A stretch of DNA of 10,033 bases from Oscillospiraceae bacterium (lineage in GTDB: Bacteria; Bacillota; Clostridia; Oscillospirales; Acutalibacteraceae): positions 1 to 10,033 of the forward strand of contig CADBUK010000189.1 in NCBI GenBank assembly GCA_902797915.1, given 5' to 3'. Under the pieces are notes generated by a model. It made no database searches. It was given only the letters and a program-made list of their open reading frames with translations, and was not told the DNA's origin. Below, piece by piece: positions 5,937 through 10,033 of the stretch (within the stretch, counting starts at the first letter, position 1; the number at the start of each line of letters is the position of its first letter). Position numbers and translations under genes: made by a program.

Positions 5937-7712
5937 ATGGCAAAACAAAATACGCCTAAAGGTAGGAGCGCTGCGGGAAAACGGAATTCCTCAAAGCGCT
6001 ATTACACCTACCGAAAGGTAAATAAAAGCGCAAAGCCTGCCCAGAAAAAGCAGGATGAGTGTGTGCGCATTGCCTTTCTCGGCGGTATGAATGAGATAGG
6101 CAAGAATATGTCCGTTTATGAGTACGGCGACGATATGTTTATCGTTGATTGCGGACTTGCTTTCCCCGGCACAGAGCTTTTGGGTGTTGATTCTGTTATC
6201 CCCGATTTTACTTATATTGATAAAAATATTGATAAAATCAAGGGTCTTGTGGTTACACACGGACATGAGGACCATATCGGAGGTATTCCGTATCTTTTAA
6301 AAGAGCATAATATCCCGATTTACGCCACAAGGCTTACAATCGGTTTAATCAAGGGCAAACTTGAGGAGCACAAGCTGCTTGCAAGCGCAAAGCTTTATGA
6401 GATAAATCCTAAGGATAAAATTAAGCTCGGTGCATTTACGGTTGAATTTATACACGTTAATCACTCGATTCCCGATTCGGTGGGACTTGCAATTACAAGC
6501 CCTGCTGGCACGGTAATTCATACGGGCGATTTTAAAATTGACACAACTCCCGTTGACGGAGATATGATTGATTTACCCAGATTTGCAAGCTACGGTACAA
6601 AGGGCGTGCTTGCACTTTTGCAGGATTCTACAAACTCCGAACGCCCCGGCTATACTATGAGCGAAAAAAAGGTCGGCGATTCCTTCCTTAATCTGTTCAG
6701 GATGGCGGGTTGTAAGAGAATTGTTGTAGCAACCTTTGCTTCAAACATTCACAGAATTCAGCAGATTATGGATGTTGCAAAGCAGATGAAACGCAAGGTT
6801 GCCGTTGTGGGCAGAAGCCTTGAAAATCTTGTTGAGGTCGGGGCTGAGCTCGGTTATCTTAAAGTACCGCGTAATATTCTTATCAGCATTGACAGCATTA
6901 ACGAGTATCCCGACGATAAGCTTGTAATTATTACTACGGGTTCTCAGGGCGAGCCGATGAGCGCGCTGACTAAAATAGCCCACGGCGAGCATAAAAAGGT
7001 TACCGCTTCACCTAACGATTATGTAATTATATCTGCAACGCCTATTCCCGGTAATGAAAGAATGGTGGGCAACGTTGTTAATGAGCTTATGAAGCGCGGA
7101 GTTGAAGTGGTTTACGAGAATATGTACGACGTGCACGTTTCGGGCCACGCCTGTCAGGAAGAACTCAAGCTTATGATGGGTATTATTAACCCTAAGTTCT
7201 TTATTCCCGTTCACGGCGAACAAAAGCACCTGCAGAAACACGCCGCGCTTGCGCAGGCAATGGGTATTGAAAAGAAAAATATTTACGTTGCCGACATCGG
7301 ACGGCATATTGAAATTTCCGAAAGCGGCATTAAAGAGCTTGCGCCTGTTGAAAGCGGCGAGGTTTACGTTGACGGTATCGGCGTCGGCGATGTAGGCAAT
7401 ATCGTGCTGAGTGACAGAAAGCATTTGTCTGCAGACGGTATTATCATTATTGTTGCCACGATTGATTCCGAATCGGGAATGATTGTAAGCGGTCCCGACA
7501 TTGTTTCCCGCGGCTTTGTTTACGTAAGGGAAAACGAAGAGCTTATTGAAGCCGCAAAAGGACTTGCAAGTAAGGTTATTTATGATACTTACAGCACAAA
7601 GTATCATGACTGGAACACTATAAAAACACATCTCCGCGACGAAATATCGCGTATGATGTATGAAAAAACAAAACGCAGCCCGATGATATTGCCTATAATT
7701 ATGGAGATATAG
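5937..7712 (+). CDS. rnj: Ribonuclease J (metallo-beta-lactamase/beta-CASP exo- and endonuclease)
   Basis: RNase J degrades and matures mRNA and rRNA from 5' ends in Firmicutes. The 591-residue protein has a Lys/Arg-rich N-terminal extension (1-40), then the metallo-beta-lactamase core. Zinc ligands are visible: HGHEDH at 108-113, His176 (VNHSIPDS), Asp198 (HTGDFK) and His426 (PVHGEQKHL). The beta-CASP domain in between carries ATFASNIHRIQQ (265-276), ITTGSQGEP (332-340) and SGHACQEEL (402-410). The remaining C-terminal region is the usual dimer/oligomer part. Whether it corresponds to J1 or J2 of Bacillus cannot be told from the window. AAAGGAG (5918-5924) precedes the ATG by 12 bases, longer than usual. 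It is the first gene of an operon with rplI, dnaB and tilS. Confidence 0.96.
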   Translation: MAKQNTPKGRSAAGKRNSSKRYYTYRKVNKSAKPAQKKQDECVRIAFLGGMNEIGKNMSVYEYGDDMFIVDCGLAFPGTELLGVDSVIPDFTYIDKNIDKIKGLVVTHGHEDHIGGIPYLLKEHNIPIYATRLTIGLIKGKLEEHKLLASAKLYEINPKDKIKLGAFTVEFIHVNHSIPDSVGLAITSPAGTVIHTGDFKIDTTPVDGDMIDLPRFASYGTKGVLALLQDSTNSERPGYTMSEKKVGDSFLNLFRMAGCKRIVVATFASNIHRIQQIMDVAKQMKRKVAVVGRSLENLVEVGAELGYLKVPRNILISIDSINEYPDDKLVIITTGSQGEPMSALTKIAHGEHKKVTASPNDYVIISATPIPGNERMVGNVVNELMKRGVEVVYENMYDVHVSGHACQEELKLMMGIINPKFFIPVHGEQKHLQKHAALAQAMGIEKKNIYVADIGRHIEISESGIKELAPVESGEVYVDGIGVGDVGNIVLSDRKHLSADGIIIIVATIDSESGMIVSGPDIVSRGFVYVRENEELIEAAKGLASKVIYDTYSTKYHDWNTIKTHLRDEISRMMYEKTKRSPMILPIIMEI

Positions 7713-7726
7713 GGCGGAAAGGCAGG

Positions 7727-7738
7727 ATATTAGAATGA
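7727..7738 (+). repeat. 12-base direct repeat, copy 1 (at the rplI start)
   Basis: ATATTAGAATGA here contains the rplI start codon. An identical copy lies at 8180-8191, so the two copies flank the gene, 453 bases apart. A chance origin is possible because the motif is AT-rich. Confidence 0.5.
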
Positions 7739-8178
7739 AAGTTATTCTTAAACAGGATGTTAAAGGACTTGGCAAAAAGGGCGAGCTTGTTAACGCTTCT
7801 GACGGCTATGCAAGAAATTTCCTTTTTCCGAAGGGTCTTGCAATTGAGGCTAACGCTTCCGCAATGAACGACTTTAATAATAAAGAGCAGGCAAAAAAAT
7901 TCCATAAGCAAGAGGAAATTAAGGCTGCCGAGGCGGACGCCGCTAAGCTCGAGGGCAAAACCTTTAAGGTTAACGCAAGAGCGGGTGCAAACGGTAAGCT
8001 TTTCGGCTCTGTAACCTCAAAAGATATTGCCGAGCAGATTAAAAAGGATTTAAACCTTGACGTTGATAAAAGAAAAATCAGCGTTGAGGATATTAAGCAG
8101 TTCGGTACTTATGAGGCTGAGATTAAGGTATATCAGGGCATCAGCGCAAAAATCTTTGTTCAGGTAACAGAGGCTTAA
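7735..8178 (+). CDS. rplI: Large-subunit ribosomal protein bL9
   Basis: bL9 binds 23S rRNA near the L1 stalk base and supports accurate translation. The 147 residues are the standard length. The N-terminal domain carries the conserved start MKVILKQDVKGLGKKGE and the signature region around DGYARNFLFPKGLA. A long charged helix (about 40-75) follows, and then the C-terminal domain from about residue 76 (FKVNARAGANGKLFGSVTSKDIAEQI and the rest). AGGA at 7725-7728 precedes the ATG by six bases. The gene sits 22 bases after rnj and 25 bases before dnaB; rplI next to dnaB is a widespread order in Firmicutes. The gdpP (DHH phosphodiesterase) gene often found just upstream of rplI is absent here. Confidence 0.98.
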   Translation: MKVILKQDVKGLGKKGELVNASDGYARNFLFPKGLAIEANASAMNDFNNKEQAKKFHKQEEIKAAEADAAKLEGKTFKVNARAGANGKLFGSVTSKDIAEQIKKDLNLDVDKRKISVEDIKQFGTYEAEIKVYQGISAKIFVQVTEA

Positions 8179-8179
8179 A

Positions 8180-8191
8180 ATATTAGAATGA
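8180..8191 (+). repeat. 12-base direct repeat, copy 2 (after rplI)
   Basis: Identical to 7727-7738 and beginning two bases after the rplI stop codon. The ATG inside this copy (8188) opens a four-codon frame, Met-Ile-Gly-Asp, which stops at 8200-8202, one base before the dnaB start. The dnaB ribosome binding site lies within that tiny frame. Confidence 0.5.
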
Positions 8192-8203
8192 TAGGTGATT
8201 AAA

Positions 8204-9571
8204 ATGCCTGAATTAAATAACACATTAACGCCTTTGCCTTACAGCTTGCAGGCTGAGCAGGCCGTGCTTGGCAGTATTCTGGTTGATTCCGACTGTATGG
8301 AAAAGGTTGCAACAATTGTAAAACCTGAGTATTTCTATTTGCCGCAGCACAGAGTTATTTTCGGCTCGATGATGACTATGTTTACGGGCTCAAGCGCTAA
8401 AATTGACCCCGTTGTAATTGCGGATGTCCTTGTTAAAGAGGGGCATTACGACCTTTCGGGCGGCAGGGAATACTTAATAACTTTAAGGGACAGCGTGCCT
8501 TCAACGGCTAATGTTGAAACCTACGCTAAAATTGTTGAGGAACAGTATTTCCTGCGTACGCTTATTCAGACCTCACAGGATATTATTAATCAGGCTTCAA
8601 GCGGGGAGGCAGACGCTTCAACTCTGCTTGATTCTGCCGAGCAGCGTATTTACGATATCCGTCAGGGTAAGGACGTTAACGGTCCCCGTAAGCTGTCTGA
8701 CGTAATTGTTAACGGCGTTTATGACAGGCTCGATAAGCTTACAGGCGAGGATAAAGATAAGTATAAAGCAATTCCATCGGGCTTCGGTATGCTTGATAAA
8801 TACATAACGGGTCTTAACAAATCAGATTTTATTCTCATCGGCGCGCGTCCTGCAATGGGTAAAACCTCCTTTGCGCTTAACCTTGCGCAGAACGTTGCCG
8901 TTAACGCGGGCAAAAAGTGCGTGTTCTTTAGCCTTGAGATGACTAAGGAACAGCTTGCGGAAAGATTGCTTGCTTCAAAAGCGGGCATTCCGAGCCAGAA
9001 GCTCCGCACGGGCGAGCTTTCAAAGGAAGAATGGGTAAGGCTCGGCAACGCAACGGGCGAATTTATGCAGACGGAGCTTTATCTTGACGACTCGTCAAGC
9101 ACAACCGTTCCCGAAATCAAGTCAAAGGTTCGCAGACTTAAAAATGTTGATATTATTATCATCGACTATCTCGGTCTTATTCAGTCTGCCGTACGCAAGG
9201 AAAATCGTGTGCAGGAGGTTTCCGAAATTACAAGAAATCTTAAAATGCTTGCAAAGGATTTAAATATACCCGTTGTTTGCTGCGCACAGCTTTCAAGAGG
9301 AACTGAGGGCAGGGGAAAGAGCCACAGACCTCAGCTTTCGGACTTGCGTGAGTCAGGTTCTATTGAACAGGACGCCGATATTGTTATGTTCCTTTACCGT
9401 GAGGATTATTATCGCGGAGAGGTTGACGAGGACAAGCAGGACGATATTGACGCTAATCTTACCGAGCTTATCGTTGCCAAAAACCGTCACGGCGCAGTCG
9501 GCACGATTGAGATGACGTTTGATAAGGAATTCACGCGTTTCAGAAGTATTGAAAAGAAGTATGAAGAATAA
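8204..9571 (+). CDS. dnaB: Replicative DNA helicase DnaB
   Basis: DnaB is the hexameric helicase that unwinds the replication fork and recruits primase. The 455 residues are typical. The N-terminal domain (about 9-115) begins with LPYSLQAEQAVLGSIL, and a linker leads to the RecA-like motor. Walker A is GARPAMGKTS at 213-222. FFSLEMTKEQLAERLL (241-256) is the family-specific segment after it. Walker B is in IIIIDYLGLI (317-326), AQLSR is at 361-365, and the arginine-finger region is KNRHG at 426-430. No intein or insertion interrupts it. The ATG at 8204 is preferred over an in-frame GTG at 8195 because AGGTGA (8193-8198) fits a ribosome binding site for the ATG and overlaps the GTG. It is the third gene of the operon and overlaps tilS by 11 bases. 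Confidence 0.98.
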   Translation: MPELNNTLTPLPYSLQAEQAVLGSILVDSDCMEKVATIVKPEYFYLPQHRVIFGSMMTMFTGSSAKIDPVVIADVLVKEGHYDLSGGREYLITLRDSVPSTANVETYAKIVEEQYFLRTLIQTSQDIINQASSGEADASTLLDSAEQRIYDIRQGKDVNGPRKLSDVIVNGVYDRLDKLTGEDKDKYKAIPSGFGMLDKYITGLNKSDFILIGARPAMGKTSFALNLAQNVAVNAGKKCVFFSLEMTKEQLAERLLASKAGIPSQKLRTGELSKEEWVRLGNATGEFMQTELYLDDSSSTTVPEIKSKVRRLKNVDIIIIDYLGLIQSAVRKENRVQEVSEITRNLKMLAKDLNIPVVCCAQLSRGTEGRGKSHRPQLSDLRESGSIEQDADIVMFLYREDYYRGEVDEDKQDDIDANLTELIVAKNRHGAVGTIEMTFDKEFTRFRSIEKKYEE

Positions 9572-10033
9572 AATTAATCAAACCGTCAGAAAGTATGATT
9601 TGATTTCGGAAGGCGACAGGGTGTTGATAGCCCTTTCGGGTGGTGCGGATTCCGTGTTCCTTGCCGAGTACTTGCTTTCGGTCAGGGATGAAATGAGCCT
9701 GACCCTTGAAGCCGCTCATATAGAGCACGGCATAAGAGGCGCTGAAAGCTTAAACGATATGGAGTTTTGCAAGCAGTATTGCGAAACGAACGGTATTAAG
9801 CTGCATATTTTGCAGATTGACGCCGTAAGCGAGGCTAAGGCGGAGGGGCTTTCAGTTGAGGAGTACAGCCGTAAAAGGCGTTATGACTTTTTCAATTCCA
9901 TTCCCTGTGATAAAATTGCAACCGCCCATAACGCAACCGACAATGCGGAAACCCTGCTTTTCAGGCTTGCAAGGGGAAGCTCTCTTAAAGGTCTTTGCGC
10001 AATACCCGTAAAACGCGGAAAAATTATAAGACC
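9561..10033 (+). CDS. tilS: tRNA(Ile)-lysidine synthetase, N-terminal part (cut by the right edge)
   Basis: TilS converts the wobble cytidine of tRNA-Ile(CAU) to lysidine with ATP and lysine, so that the tRNA reads AUA as isoleucine. The 157 complete codons in the window contain the PP-loop SGGADS (26-31), HIEHGIRG (53-60, usual HVNHGLRG) and AHNATDNAETLLFRLARG (122-139), the conserved second motif of the N-type ATP pyrophosphatase domain. The C-terminal substrate-binding domains lie beyond the edge. The ATG at 9561 lies inside the last codons of dnaB in the +1 frame, an 11-base overlap that suggests translational coupling. The upstream GAAAAGAAG is only a weak ribosome binding site. Confidence 0.95.
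   Translation, partial: MKNKINQTVRKYDLISEGDRVLIALSGGADSVFLAEYLLSVRDEMSLTLEAAHIEHGIRGAESLNDMEFCKQYCETNGIKLHILQIDAVSEAKAEGLSVEEYSRKRRYDFFNSIPCDKIATAHNATDNAETLLFRLARGSSLKGLCAIPVKRGKIIR

Noticed and set aside
7008..7775. Open frame of 255 codons on the minus strand
   Set aside because: It is antisense to the intact RNase J gene and its composition reflects that gene's codon pattern. No ribosome site or promoter supports it.

Overview
The window looks like a chromosomal segment of an anaerobic, moderately AT-rich Firmicute of class Clostridia, probably near the Ruminococcaceae/Oscillospirales. This is inferred from a membrane pyrophosphatase of the K+-dependent, Na+-pump-compatible type, a FliB-like Cys-cluster protein, a ribonuclease J next to rplI and dnaB, Thr/Glu/Ala-rich surface-protein linkers, strong AGGAG ribosome binding sites and sigma-A promoters in AT-rich gaps. 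No species call is possible from sequence alone. There is no phage, transposase, CRISPR array or defence island. Most of the window is housekeeping.

Layout. Bases 1-122 are the 3' part of tRNA-Leu(GAG) and its terminator. Bases 123-376 hold no gene, but 132-232 form a compact nested inverted-repeat element whose left end is an inverted copy of the tRNA T-arm. Next come single-gene transcription units in alternating orientation: hppA (-), a fliB-like gene (+), a ROK-family sugar kinase (-), an unrecognised single-pass membrane protein (+) and rnhA (-). Each convergent pair shares one hairpin terminator, and each divergent pair has back-to-back promoters. From 5853 to the right edge runs one + strand operon: rnj (RNase J), rplI (ribosomal protein bL9), dnaB (replicative helicase) and tilS (tRNA-Ile lysidine synthetase, cut by the window edge), with gaps of 22 and 25 bases and then an 11-base overlap.

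How the genes work together. The operon joins RNA processing/decay (RNase J), the ribosome (bL9), replication (DnaB) and tRNA decoding (TilS); RNase HI is divergent from it. HppA couples pyrophosphate released by biosynthesis to ion pumping. The ROK kinase would feed sugars into glycolysis if active, but its sugar-binding motif is changed at two positions.

Points most worth a second look are the tRNA-adjacent structured element, the ExbD/TolR-like outer domain of the unrecognised membrane protein, the altered ROK active site, and the repeat and tiny ORF around rplI/dnaB. I found no convincing new multi-gene system.
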